A stretch of 64,000 nucleotides of DNA, from positions 1 to 64,000 of the forward strand of contig DAHUYQ010000044.1 in assembly GCA_027315115.1 (NCBI GenBank). The letters run 5' to 3'. Positions 34,452-43,317 of this stretch are shown in pieces; within the stretch, counting starts at the first letter, position 1; each line of letters starts with the position of its first letter. This stretch comes from Solirubrobacterales bacterium (GTDB taxonomy: Bacteria; Actinomycetota; Thermoleophilia; Solirubrobacterales; Solirubrobacteraceae). Made by a program: the position numbers and the translations under genes. The notes below the pieces were generated by a model. That model worked only from the letters and a program-made list of their open reading frames with translations, searched no databases and had not been told where the DNA came from.

Positions 34452-36125
34452 ATGTCTGAGAAGAAGAGCGCGGTGAGGGAGGGCGCGCCCGAGCAGGCGC
34501 GCGTCACAGCGCCCGTGCAGGTCGAGGGCGTGCCGCCCGTTCTCGACGAGGCGCACATCGGCGACATCCGCGGCGCGCTCGGGACGATCAAAGCCTCCGA
34601 TCTGGGCGCACGGCACGGCTGGCGCTCCCGCGCGATGGCGCTGCTGGCGATCATGGGCCCCGGCCTGATCGTGATGGTCGGCGACAACGACGCGGGCGGC
34701 GTCTCGACCTACCTGCAGGCGGGACAGAACTACGGCCCGAGCCTGCTGTGGGTGCTGATCCTGCTGATCCCGGTGCTGATCGTCAACCAGGAGATGGTGA
34801 TCCGCCTGGGAGCTGTCACCGGCGTGGGTCACGCGCGGCTTATCAACGAGCGCTTCGGCCGCTTCTGGGGCTGGTTCTCGGTCGGCGACCTGTTCGTGCT
34901 GAACTTCCTGACGATCGTCACCGAGTTCATCGGCGTGAGCCTCTCGCTCGGCTACTTCGGCGTCAGCCGCTACATAGCCGTGCCGCTGGCCGCGGTGGCG
35001 CTGGTCGCGATCACCTCGACCGGCAGCTTCCGAAGCTGGGAGCGCTTCATGTACGTGTTCGTGATCGCCAACTTCCTCGTGATCCCGCTGCTGTTCTTCG
35101 CGAGCCCGAGCTTCGGCGCGATCGCCCACCACACGTTCGTGCCGGGCGTCCAGGGTGGCGCCAGCTCCACGGCGGTGCTTCTGATCATCGCGATCGTGGG
35201 CACCACGGTGGCGCCCTGGCAGCTCTTCTTCCAGCAGTCGAACATCATCGACAAGCGCATCACGCCGCGCTGGATCAACTACGAGCGCGCCGACACGGTG
35301 ATCGGCGCCTTCGTCGTGGTGATCGGCGCGGGCGCGCTGCTGTCCGTGGCCGCCTTCGCGTTCGCAGGCACTCCAGCCGCCGGGCACTTCTCCGACGCGG
35401 GCGCCACCGCGGAAGCGCTGCGCCACTACGTCAGCCCGGTCGCGGGGGCGTTCCTGGCGATCGTGCTGCTGAACGCATCCCTGATCGGCGCCGGCGCGGT
35501 GACGCTGGCGACCTCCTACGCGTTCGGCGACGTGTTCGGCGTCAGCCACTCGCTGCACCGGGGGCTGGGGGACGCGAAGGTCTTCTACGCGAGCTTCTCG
35601 GCGATGGTCGCGCTGGCGGCCGGCGTGGTCCTGATCCCCGGCGCCCCGCTCGGGCTGATCACGACCTCGGTGCAGGCGCTCGCGGGGGTCCTGCTGCCCA
35701 GCGCGAGCGTCTTCCTGGTGCTGCTCTGCAACGACCGCGCCGTGCTCGGGCCGTGGGTGAACCCGACGTGGCTGAACATCCTCGCCTCGGTGATCGTGGG
35801 GGTGCTGGTGGAGCTGTCGCTGATCCTGGTGATGACCACGATGTTCCCGTCGCTGAACGCGGGCGCCGCCTTCCTGTACATGTCGATCGCGCTGGTGGTC
35901 TGCCTGGTGGGTGCGGGCATCTACATCGCCTCCCGCAGGCAGCCTGTGCCCGCGGAGGCAGCGGTCGAGAGGGAGAAGCGGGCCACCTGGACGATGCCGC
36001 CGCTCGCGCTGCTGGAGCCGGCGCGCTGGTCTCCGGGTCGCAAGGCCGCCATGCTGGCGATGCGGGCCTACCTGGTGATCGCGGTTGCGCTGCTGATCGT
36101 CAAGGCGACGCAGCTCGGGCACTGA
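34452..36125 (+). CDS. Nramp-related transporter of the NRMT (magnesium) type
   Basis: A 557-residue protein; ATG preceded by GAAAGGAGG. Eleven or more membrane segments in the Nramp order. In helix 1, the metal-binding DPGN of Nramp proteins is replaced by DAGG (VMVGDNDAGGVSTYLQAG, about 80-83). In helix 6, MPH becomes APW (GTTVAPWQLFFQQSN, about 254-256), removing the methionine that selects transition metals. The same methionine-to-alanine change characterises Nramp-related magnesium transporters. The neighbouring MgtE_N-CBS protein supports Mg2+ as substrate. Assignment is from motifs and context. Confidence 0.85.
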   Translation: MSEKKSAVREGAPEQARVTAPVQVEGVPPVLDEAHIGDIRGALGTIKASDLGARHGWRSRAMALLAIMGPGLIVMVGDNDAGGVSTYLQAGQNYGPSLLWVLILLIPVLIVNQEMVIRLGAVTGVGHARLINERFGRFWGWFSVGDLFVLNFLTIVTEFIGVSLSLGYFGVSRYIAVPLAAVALVAITSTGSFRSWERFMYVFVIANFLVIPLLFFASPSFGAIAHHTFVPGVQGGASSTAVLLIIAIVGTTVAPWQLFFQQSNIIDKRITPRWINYERADTVIGAFVVVIGAGALLSVAAFAFAGTPAAGHFSDAGATAEALRHYVSPVAGAFLAIVLLNASLIGAGAVTLATSYAFGDVFGVSHSLHRGLGDAKVFYASFSAMVALAAGVVLIPGAPLGLITTSVQALAGVLLPSASVFLVLLCNDRAVLGPWVNPTWLNILASVIVGVLVELSLILVMTTMFPSLNAGAAFLYMSIALVVCLVGAGIYIASRRQPVPAEAAVEREKRATWTMPPLALLEPARWSPGRKAAMLAMRAYLVIAVALLIVKATQLGH

Positions 36126-36159
36126 GCCAGGGATCTCGGCCGCCGCCGAGATCCCAGGC
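36126..36159. terminator. Bidirectional terminator hairpin
   Basis: A perfect 11-pair stem (GGGATCTCGGC with GCCGAGATCCC) closes a 4-base loop, with three further pairs beyond an A-A mismatch. It lies exactly between the converging ends of the transporter and the DsbA-like gene and can serve both strands. There is no U run, as is common in GC-rich actinobacteria. Confidence 0.75.
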
Positions 36160-36161
36160 CC

Positions 36162-36899
36162 TCAGCCGTGGTTGAGCTCGCCTTCGATCGCTTCCTCGAT
36201 CACCGAGCTCTCCGCCGCCGCCGACGCCGGCAGGGCGTGCGCCTTGCCGCCGGTCTTGGCAACCGTGAAGGAGGGAGTGGCGTTGACGCCGAGCTGGCGT
36301 GCCTGCGCCGAGGCGCGGGCGATCACCGTGCTCACCCTGGCCGAGGTGCTGGCGGCGAGCGACCGGTTGACGTTGGCTCCGGGGATCGCGCTCGCCAGCG
36401 CCTTCAGGTAGGTGCTCGTCACGTAGCCGGTGTTCTCGGAGCCCTGGTTGCGGTACATCAGGTCGATGAACTGCCAGAGCCGGTCCTGGCCGCCGAGCGC
36501 CACCGCCATGCGCGCGGCCTTGGTCGATTCGGGGCCGATGATGTCCAGCGGCTTGAAGACGATTCGCACCTGGCCGGTGCGCACGTAGCTGCGGATCAGG
36601 CCCGGCAGCTCTTCCTGGGCGAAGCTCGCGCAGCTCGGACACTGGAGGTCGCCGTACTCGAAGAGCGTGACGGGCGCGCTGCGGTCCCCGAGCGTCAGCC
36701 CGGACTGGTGTATGCCCTTCAGCATCGAGATCGTCGCCGGGGCGCCTGGAACCGGCTTGCCCGGCCGCAGTTCCGAGGTGCTGCCGCTGGCGAACACCGC
36801 CACCACGACGGCGATGATCACCGCGCTCGCGACCAGGATTCCGACCACCTGGTGCAGCCTGGTGGAGGACTCGACTGGCGCTGTCTGGGATTCGGTCAC
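36162..36899 (-). CDS. Membrane-anchored DsbA-family thioredoxin-fold protein
   Basis: A 245-residue protein. An N-terminal membrane anchor at about 18-41 is followed by a thioredoxin-like domain with active site CPSC in FEYGDLQCPSCASFAQEELP. A cis-proline loop is present (GVNATPSFTV). It should form or shuffle disulfides outside the membrane. The long helical insert (STKAARMAVALGGQDRLWQFIDLMY) is typical of DsbA-like Thioredoxin_4 proteins. Confidence 0.87.
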   Translation of the reverse strand: MTESQTAPVESSTRLHQVVGILVASAVIIAVVVAVFASGSTSELRPGKPVPGAPATISMLKGIHQSGLTLGDRSAPVTLFEYGDLQCPSCASFAQEELPGLIRSYVRTGQVRIVFKPLDIIGPESTKAARMAVALGGQDRLWQFIDLMYRNQGSENTGYVTSTYLKALASAIPGANVNRSLAASTSARVSTVIARASAQARQLGVNATPSFTVAKTGGKAHALPASAAAESSVIEEAIEGELNHG

Positions 36900-36910
36900 G
36901 GGCTAAGTCT

Positions 36911-37768
36911 ATGAGCAGGCCCTATCTTGGGACGGTGCTTCCGTTCTGGGCTTCGATCACGGTGCTTTCGCTCGTGCAGGCGATCACGGTGGCACTGCCT
37001 GGCGATCGCGCGATTGCCGAGGTGCGGCGCCGCCGCGGCGCCGGCCGGCTCGACAGTCGCTGGTGGGCGCTGATCCCGCCCGGATCGATCGTCGCGTTCG
37101 TCGCGGTCGGCAGCGTGGCGGCCAGCGCGAGTGCGACCTTCCTGACATACCTCGCGCTCTGCCTGGTCCCCGGGGGCGCGGCGCTGGCGCTCGGGCTGCT
37201 GGCTCGCGGTGCGCGCCCGGCCGCGGCGCTGGCGGTGCTGCCGCTGATGGCGCTGGCGTGGGCTGACAACGGAGGGCTTGCCGGGCAGGCGGCCGCCGTG
37301 GCGCTCACGGCGCTGAGCTGCGTGGCGCTGGGTGCGCTGCTGGCAGCCGTCACCCCGCCTGTCTGGCTGATGGCGGGGATCATCGCGATGGCCGCGGTGG
37401 ACGTCGCCCTGGTCGCAAGCGAACTGCTGCAGAAGCCAAACAACGCCCTGAACATCGCCCATCCGGCCGCCAAACTGCCGCGCCTGCAGGCCGAGCTGTT
37501 CGGCTCCGCGGCGATGGGCTACGGCGATCTGTTCGTCGCCGCCCTGCTCGGCGGGCTGCTCGTCGCCACCGGAAGCGCCGGCCGGCAGAGACGGGTGGCG
37601 CTGCTGGTCGCGGCCCTGGCGCTGGCCGCCGACCTGCTGTTCTTCTTCCTGCGAGAGCTGCCCGCGACCGCGCCGGTGGCGCTCGCGCTGGTCGTCATGC
37701 TGCTGGCGGAGCGCCACCCACGCCTGGCGGGCGCCCGCCACCGCGTCTCGGCCGCCGACACCGCCTAG
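36911..37768 (+). CDS. Multi-pass membrane protein, unknown
   Basis: A 285-residue protein with eight or nine hydrophobic helices and very high Ala/Leu content. The only charged stretch is RAIAEVRRRRGAGRLDSRWW near 35-54. No family motif recognised. It is divergent from the DsbA-like gene with 11 bp between start codons, so the two may share a promoter region and function. A role in the envelope is the most that can be said. Confidence 0.6.
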   Translation: MSRPYLGTVLPFWASITVLSLVQAITVALPGDRAIAEVRRRRGAGRLDSRWWALIPPGSIVAFVAVGSVAASASATFLTYLALCLVPGGAALALGLLARGARPAAALAVLPLMALAWADNGGLAGQAAAVALTALSCVALGALLAAVTPPVWLMAGIIAMAAVDVALVASELLQKPNNALNIAHPAAKLPRLQAELFGSAAMGYGDLFVAALLGGLLVATGSAGRQRRVALLVAALALAADLLFFFLRELPATAPVALALVVMLLAERHPRLAGARHRVSAADTA

Positions 37769-37802
37769 CGCCCGGCGGCGGGGGCGTCGGCGGCGGGTGC
37801 GT

Positions 37803-37888
37803 CCGAACCGTGGCGGTGGCGCGTAGCCGTTGGCGGTGGGCGTCGCCGAACCGTGGCCGCGGGGCGTAACCGTTGGCGGCGGGCGCGG
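37803..37888 (+). repeat. Two tandem 43-bp repeats
   Basis: Each unit begins CCGAACCGTGGC and contains CCGTTGGCGG; the second has several substitutions. They fill most of the 134-bp gap before the acyltransferase gene. They may be degenerate slippage products or repeated binding sites. Confidence 0.5.
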
Positions 37889-37902
37889 TAGTCGGTCCTG
37901 AG

Positions 37903-38739
37903 ATGTCAGATCGCCACGACGAGACGCGGCAGCGAGGCTCCGGAGGCTCCGATGGCGATGGAGGAACGGGTGGCCCGCTGGGAACAGAGCTCAAACCGCA
38001 GGTCTATGTCGACCCGCGGCCCGCGGAGCGCTTCGAGCGCTATCACGAGTGGGCTCGCACCCACCGCCCGGACTGGGTCCAGGACCTGCTGCGCCTGATC
38101 ATGCTGCCGCTCAGCATGCTCCTCTATCGGGTCAGGTGCCGAGACTGCGCGCGGGTGCCGGGCTCCGGCGCGGCGATCATCGCGCCCAACCATTTCTCCG
38201 CGATGGACCACTTCTTTTGCGGCATCTACCTGCGCAGGAGGGTGCGCTTCATGGCCAAGTCGCAGCTCTTCACGGGACCGCTTGCCGCCGTGATCGAGCA
38301 TGCGGGCGCCTTTCCGGTGCGCCGCGGCCGGCGGGACGAGCAGTCGATGCAGACGGCGCTCCGCATCCTGCGCGGCGGCGGGGTGATCGTGATCTACCCG
38401 GAGGGTGGGCGCTCTCGCGGCAGCCAGATCGGCGAGCAGGCCCGTCCGGGCGTGGGCCGGCTTGCCCTCGAAAGCGGCGCGCCCGTGGTGCCCGTGGCCA
38501 TCTGCGGCTCCCAGCGCGTGCGCGGCTGGAAGCGGCTGCGCTTCCCGTCGGTCCACGTCGCCTACGGTGCGCCGGTCTGCTTCGAGCGGATCGGCGGCTG
38601 CACCCGCGAGCAGCAGCAGGAGGTGGCCGACGAGGTCCTGGAGCGCGTCAGGGCGCTCTACGGGACGCTCAGCGCGCCGGCATCGCCGCCGGCGACGGAT
38701 CGCCCGCCGGTGCTTCACGGTCCTTCCGCGACGCATTGA
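37903..38739 (+). CDS. 1-acyl-glycerol-3-phosphate acyltransferase (PlsC family)
   Basis: About 278 residues from MSDRHDETRQ. The acyltransferase motifs are NHFSAMDHFF (HX4D), a VRRGRRDEQSM stretch, YPEGGRSRGSQIG and VPVAICGSQRVRGW. It should transfer acyl chains to lysophosphatidic acid or a similar acceptor in phospholipid synthesis. The 45-residue N-terminus is charged and flexible. Its 3' end overlaps the RmuC gene on the other strand by 71 bp. Confidence 0.87.
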   Translation: MSDRHDETRQRGSGGSDGDGGTGGPLGTELKPQVYVDPRPAERFERYHEWARTHRPDWVQDLLRLIMLPLSMLLYRVRCRDCARVPGSGAAIIAPNHFSAMDHFFCGIYLRRRVRFMAKSQLFTGPLAAVIEHAGAFPVRRGRRDEQSMQTALRILRGGGVIVIYPEGGRSRGSQIGEQARPGVGRLALESGAPVVPVAICGSQRVRGWKRLRFPSVHVAYGAPVCFERIGGCTREQQQEVADEVLERVRALYGTLSAPASPPATDRPPVLHGPSATH

Positions 38740-39994
38740 TCGGGCTGGCTTCGGCAAGCGCCTGCCGCTGCGCATCGGCTTCGCCGTGCGCGTCGAGCTG
38801 TGCGGTCGGCGGCTGCGGGCTGGACTCGATCAGGTCTGCCGCCGCGAGCTCGCGTCCCGAGGAGGCGCCCATCTGCGCCAGCTCCCTGGCCTTCGGAGTG
38901 AGCCTCGCGTCGAAGGAGCGTGCCGCCTGGTTGTAGGCGTCCACGGCGGAGCCGAGCTGCCTGCCCACCTTGGCCAGCGGCTCGGCGAACACCGCCAGCC
39001 GCTTGTGCAGCTCCCGGCCGGCCTCGGCGATCGCGCGCGCCGACTCGGCGATCTGCTCCTGGCGCCAGCCGTAGTGGACGGCGCGCAGCAGCCCGATCAG
39101 AGTCGTGGGAGTCGCCATCAGCACCTGCTGGTGCACGCCGTACTCGATCAGCCCCGGATCCTCCGAGAGCGCCGCCTGGTAGATGCCGTCGGAGGGCACG
39201 AACATCGCCACGAGGTCGGGCGTGGCGTCGAACTGGCGCTGATACCCCTTGGAGGCGAGCTTGGTGATGTGCTCGCGCGTCTGCTTGGCGTGGCGCGCGA
39301 GGTGCATCGCCCGCTCCTCCTCGGTCTGCGCCTCCAGGTGGGAGAGGTATGCGTCCAGCGGCACCTTGGAGTCGACCACGATCACCTTGCCGCCGGGCAG
39401 CTTGACCAGCACGTCCGGGCGCAGCATTCCTTCGTCGGTGGAGACGCTGCTCTGCTCCAGGAAGTCGCAGTGCTCGATCATCCCCGCCATCTCGATCACG
39501 TTGCGAAGCTGGATCTCACCCCAGGACCCGCGCGTGTTGGGCCGCTTGAGCGCCGAGACGAGATTGCCGGTCTCCATCCGTAGCGAGCCGACGCCTTCGT
39601 GGAGCTGGCGGACCATGTTGGCCAGTTCTCCCTGCGCCTGCCGGCGCTCGCGCTCCAGCCGTGCGATCTCGCCCTCGACCTTGCCGAGCTTCTCGCTGAC
39701 GGGCCCGACGAGCCCCTTGATCTGCTCGGTGCGGGTGGCCATCTCGCCGGCGATCCGCTCATGCTCGGCCTGCCTGGCCTCCGCTAGGCGCTGCGCCAGC
39801 GAATCGCCGGTCTGCTTGAGCACGTCGGCCGAGATCGCCTTCATTTCGTCGCGCATGCGCTCGCGTCCCTCGCTGGAGAGCTCGCGGAGCTGCTCGCTCA
39901 GATGCTCCCGGCTGGACCGCGCCAGTCGCAGCGCGGCCAGCACGCCCACCAGCGCGCCGACCAGGATGCCGAGTATCACCAGAACGACAGTCAT
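38669..39994 (-). CDS. rmuC: RmuC-domain protein (DNA recombination/limiting factor)
   Basis: About 441 residues from MTVVLVILGI; the longer track start is a shadow. An N-terminal membrane segment, a coiled coil at about 35-150 and a C-terminal nuclease-like domain with RGSWGEIQLRNVIEMAGM, LRPDVLVKLPGGKVIVVDSKVPLDAY and VPSDGIYQAALSEDP follow the RmuC plan. The PD-(D/E)XK core is visible in RPDV...VDSKV. RmuC limits recombination at repeats; its exact action is unclear. Confidence 0.92.
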   Translation of the reverse strand: MTVVLVILGILVGALVGVLAALRLARSSREHLSEQLRELSSEGRERMRDEMKAISADVLKQTGDSLAQRLAEARQAEHERIAGEMATRTEQIKGLVGPVSEKLGKVEGEIARLERERRQAQGELANMVRQLHEGVGSLRMETGNLVSALKRPNTRGSWGEIQLRNVIEMAGMIEHCDFLEQSSVSTDEGMLRPDVLVKLPGGKVIVVDSKVPLDAYLSHLEAQTEEERAMHLARHAKQTREHITKLASKGYQRQFDATPDLVAMFVPSDGIYQAALSEDPGLIEYGVHQQVLMATPTTLIGLLRAVHYGWRQEQIAESARAIAEAGRELHKRLAVFAEPLAKVGRQLGSAVDAYNQAARSFDARLTPKARELAQMGASSGRELAAADLIESSPQPPTAQLDAHGEADAQRQALAEASPINASRKDREAPAGDPSPAAMPAR

Positions 39995-40142
39995 CGGGGA
40001 CCCACCACGGTGACACGCGCCCCGGACGGCAGCGGCCGGGGAGCGCGCGGACGCCGGCGCCGAAGGCGGGCGGGCACGGGATGGACGCCGGCACGGCCGG
40101 CCGGGGGCTGACAGGCGGCCCGAGCGCCCGTATGGTGGATAC

Positions 40143-41495
40143 ATGTCCACGGCCGCTCCAAGCGCATGGTCCCGCTACCGCGTGCTGCTCGCCGACCGCG
40201 CCTTCGCCGGCCTGCTGGCAAGCTCGGTGCTGGCCCGCATGCCGCTGGGCATGAACTCGCTGGCGATCCTGCTGTTCATGCGCGCCAGGACAGGCTCCTT
40301 CCTGCAGGCGGGGATCGCGGTCGGCGCCTACACCCTGGCCAACGCGGCCGTGGCGCCCGCGCAGGGCAGGCTGCTCGATCGCCTTCCGCACAGCGGCGTG
40401 CTGCTGGCCGGGGCGTTCCTGGAGACCGCCCTGCTGCTGATGCTCGTTATGGCCGCCGAGGCCGGGGCAGGCAGCGCGCCGCTGATCGCCCTGGCCACGC
40501 TCGCGGGCGCCGTGATGCCGCCGGTCTCGGCCAGCGTGAGATCGCTGTGGCCCGAGGTGGCGGGTCCGGGCTCGCTGGAATCGGCATACGCGCTCGATGC
40601 GACGACCCAGGAGGTGATCTGGACGCTCGGCCCGGTGATCGTCGGCTCGTGCACGGCGATCGTCTCCGCCTCCGCGGCGCTGGTGCTCTGCGCGGCCGTA
40701 GGGCTGATCGGCACATCGCTCTTCGCCGCGATGCCGCCGCTGAGGCTGGCCGGCAGGCGCCACGCGCACAGGGAGGCCCGGGGAGGGGCGCTGCGCAGCC
40801 GCGGTCTGCGTGCCCTGTTCGTCTCCGTGGCGCTGCTCGGCATGACGATCGGAGCGCTCGAGGTCGGCCTGCCGGCGCTTGCCGTGCACCTGAGCGACCC
40901 GTCGGCCGCGGGCGTCCTGCTTGCGATGATGAGCGTCGGCAGCATGGCCGGCGGCCTGCTCTACGGCTCGCGGGGATGGCGGCTGCCCCTGGCGGCACGC
41001 CACCAGGCGCTGCTTGCCGTGGCTGCGCTGCTCGCGGCGCCGCTGCTGCTGGCAGCCTCGCTGCCGGGGGCGATCGTGCTCACGATGCTCGCCGGGGCGG
41101 CCTGCGCCCCGGTGCTCTCTTGCCAGTACGCGCTCGTGGAGGTGCTCGCCCCGAAGGGGGCCGCGGCGGAGGCGTTCAACTGGCACACGGCGGCGCTGGT
41201 GGCTGGGATCGCGGCCGGCACGGCCGCGGGCGGGGCGCTGGTCGAAGGGGTCGGCCTGCGCTCGGCGTTCGTGCTCGCCAGCGTCGCCGTGGGCACCGGC
41301 GCCGCGCTCGCCTTCGCCTGGCGTGGCGCGATCGGCGCAGGTGGCGCGGGCGGACGCCCGGCGGAGCGTCCGGCGGAGCCTGCCGCGATCAGCTCTTCGC
41401 CGGCTGGGGATGGGCGGCGGCGGGAGGAGAGCCTCGACCTGCAGCAAGACGCCGCAGCGTCAGCAGACCGAGCAGCGCCACCACTACACAGGTGA
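40143..41495 (+). CDS. MFS transporter
   Basis: A 450-residue protein with about twelve membrane helices and a central charged loop (AGRRHAHREARGG). Features such as ARMPLGMNSLAILLFMRARTGS and QGRLLDRLP are common in sugar/drug-efflux MFS proteins of actinobacteria. The C-terminal 100 residues after the last helix are hydrophilic. They overlap, antisense, the 3' end of the next MFS gene by 107 bp. Substrate unknown. Confidence 0.83.
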   Translation: MSTAAPSAWSRYRVLLADRAFAGLLASSVLARMPLGMNSLAILLFMRARTGSFLQAGIAVGAYTLANAAVAPAQGRLLDRLPHSGVLLAGAFLETALLLMLVMAAEAGAGSAPLIALATLAGAVMPPVSASVRSLWPEVAGPGSLESAYALDATTQEVIWTLGPVIVGSCTAIVSASAALVLCAAVGLIGTSLFAAMPPLRLAGRRHAHREARGGALRSRGLRALFVSVALLGMTIGALEVGLPALAVHLSDPSAAGVLLAMMSVGSMAGGLLYGSRGWRLPLAARHQALLAVAALLAAPLLLAASLPGAIVLTMLAGAACAPVLSCQYALVEVLAPKGAAAEAFNWHTAALVAGIAAGTAAGGALVEGVGLRSAFVLASVAVGTGAALAFAWRGAIGAGGAGGRPAERPAEPAAISSSPAGDGRRREESLDLQQDAAASADRAAPPLHR

Positions 41496-42654
41496 CCGCG
41501 CCGAGCCCGAGGCCGGAACGGGCGCCGGCGGCCGCCATCATCCAGCCGACGATCGGGCCTCCGATTGGCGTGGAGCCCTGGAAGGCGACGAACCAGAGCG
41601 ACATCACCCGGCCACGCATCGAGGGCGCCGCAGTGAGCTGCAACGTGCTGTTGGCGGTAGCCATGAACGAGATGCTCGCCCAGCCGACGAGCGCGAGCGC
41701 GATCAGCTCGACGGTAAGGCTGGGGGCGAGCGCCGCCAGCATCAGCAACACGCCGAAGGCCGCCGCGGCCAGCGAGATGGTCTTTATGCCCGTGCGACCG
41801 ACCGCGGCGACGATCAGGCCGCCGAAGACCGCGCCGATGCCCATCGCGGAGGTCATGAAGCCGTAGCCGGCGGCGCCGACGTGCAGCCCGCTGCGTGCCA
41901 TCACCGGCAGGGAGACCTGGAACTCGTAGGCCAGCGCGCCGACGAGCCCCATCATCACCAGCGGCACCGCCAGCTCGGGCGTGGCGCGCACGTAGCGCAG
42001 ACCCTCGCGTAGCTGGCCGGGAGCGCGCGGGGTCGGCGCGGTTGGGCGCAGTCCGGCGCGATCCAGCGTCAGCAGCGACGTGATCACGGCCGCGAAGCTC
42101 GCGGCGTTCAGCAGGAAGCTGACCCCCTCTCCGACCGTCGCGATCAGGATGCCCGCGACCGCCGGGCCGATCGCGCGCGCCACGTTGGCCAGCACCGAGT
42201 TGAGGCTGACCGCGTTGCGCAGGTGCTCGGGGCCGACCATCTCGAGCATGAACGACTGCCTGGCCGGGTTCTCGAAGGCGTTGCCCAGGCCCAGCAGCAC
42301 CGCCAGCGCGCCTATCTCCCACACTGTCACCGCTTTGGTGATCGTGAGCACGCCGAGCGCGAGCGCCTGAAGGCCCATCGTCGCCTGCAGGATTACCATC
42401 AGCCTGCGCTTGTCCGCGCGGTCGGCCACGACGCCGCCGTAGGGTCCGAGAATCAGGATCGGCACCGTCTGCGCCGCGACGATCAACCCGAGCGCGGTGC
42501 TGGAGTGCGTGAGCGTCAGCACCAGCCAGGACTGCGCCGCCATCTGCATCCAGGTGCCGATCAGCGATATCGCCTGGCCGGAGATGTAGCGGCGGTAGTT
42601 GGGCACCTCCAACGCCTTGAAGGTCAGCCGCCCTGCCCTGACCAGCCTCGTCAA
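41389..42654 (-). CDS. MFS transporter of the EntS-like group, in operon with MarR
   Basis: A 421-residue protein with twelve helices. The N-terminus (ALEVPNYRRYISGQAISLIGTWMQ) and the conserved GPYGGVVADRADKRRLM loop are typical of EntS/enterobactin-type exporters. The TTG start lies in a TTGA overlap with the MarR gene, so it is probably the pump controlled by that regulator. Substrate unknown. Confidence 0.87.
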   Translation of the reverse strand: MTRLVRAGRLTFKALEVPNYRRYISGQAISLIGTWMQMAAQSWLVLTLTHSSTALGLIVAAQTVPILILGPYGGVVADRADKRRLMVILQATMGLQALALGVLTITKAVTVWEIGALAVLLGLGNAFENPARQSFMLEMVGPEHLRNAVSLNSVLANVARAIGPAVAGILIATVGEGVSFLLNAASFAAVITSLLTLDRAGLRPTAPTPRAPGQLREGLRYVRATPELAVPLVMMGLVGALAYEFQVSLPVMARSGLHVGAAGYGFMTSAMGIGAVFGGLIVAAVGRTGIKTISLAAAAFGVLLMLAALAPSLTVELIALALVGWASISFMATANSTLQLTAAPSMRGRVMSLWFVAFQGSTPIGGPIVGWMMAAAGARSGLGLGAVTCVVVALLGLLTLRRLAAGRGSPPAAAHPQPAKS

Positions 42655-43208
42655 GAGTCCCGCTCCCCGACCAGCGCCGCCAGTCGCTCCAATGCCGGCA
42701 GCGCCTCCTCCAGCGCCTGACGCTCCTGCACGGAGAGCTCCTGCAGGCGTGACTGCAGCGCCGCGGTTCGCTCCTTGAGGATGCGCTTGCGCATCCGCTT
42801 TCCGGCAGGGGTCGATTCCACCTGCGCCGCGCGGCGGTCGACCGCGTCCGGCGTGCGCGTGATCAGGCCGCGCTGCGCCAGGGCGCCGGTGATGCGCGAG
42901 AGCATCGTGGGGTTGATCGACTCGACCGCGGCCAGCTCGGTCAGCCGCATCGGGCCGTGGCGATCGACGGTCAGCAGGATCGAGATCTGGGAGGGGGTCA
43001 GATCCGAGCCGGCGACGGTCGGGCGCAGGCGCCGGGAGAGCTTGCCGATCACCGCTCGCAGACGCGCCGGGAGCTCCTGCGCGGCCGGATCGCGGCCTGG
43101 ATCGTCCGCGAGCGCGGTCTCGGCGGTGGTCTGCGTCTGGATGGTGTCGGCTGCGGTCTGGATCGGCTTGCTCCGGGCGGGCGAAGATAGTTGCTTGCTA
43201 GCAAGCAT
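42651..43208 (-). CDS. MarR-family transcriptional regulator
   Basis: About 185 residues from MLASKQLSS. A winged helix-turn-helix is at about 70-135 (DLTPSQISILLTVDRHGPMRLTELAAVESINPTMLSRITGAL, then a basic wing with RTPDAVDRRAAQVESTPAG). The start codon lies inside a 16-bp palindrome, the likely autoregulatory operator. It is coupled to the MFS exporter downstream. Confidence 0.9.
   Translation of the reverse strand: MLASKQLSSPARSKPIQTAADTIQTQTTAETALADDPGRDPAAQELPARLRAVIGKLSRRLRPTVAGSDLTPSQISILLTVDRHGPMRLTELAAVESINPTMLSRITGALAQRGLITRTPDAVDRRAAQVESTPAGKRMRKRILKERTAALQSRLQELSVQERQALEEALPALERLAALVGERDS
43192..43207. promoter_or_regulatory. 16-bp palindrome over the MarR start codon
   Basis: TGCTTGCTAGCAAGCA is a perfect palindrome whose end overlaps the ATG of the MarR gene, so the first codons are part of it. 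A MarR dimer bound here would block transcription or initiation of its own operon. The assignment to MarR is inferred from position and from the usual 16-20-bp dyads of this family. Confidence 0.6.
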
Positions 43209-43317
43209 GATATCGGCTCCCAATCCAGGCTTAACGAATCCTGAAACACCGCCAACGGGAAGCCGCGTACCGTTTCTGCGCAGTCGACCCACTCACCTGT
43301 GAGGGAGGTGAACTCGC

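Noticed and set aside
34419-36122. 567-residue minus-strand ORF
   Set aside because: Shadow of the Nramp-related gene; the hydrophobic transporter gives an Arg/His/Gln/Asp-rich antisense frame.
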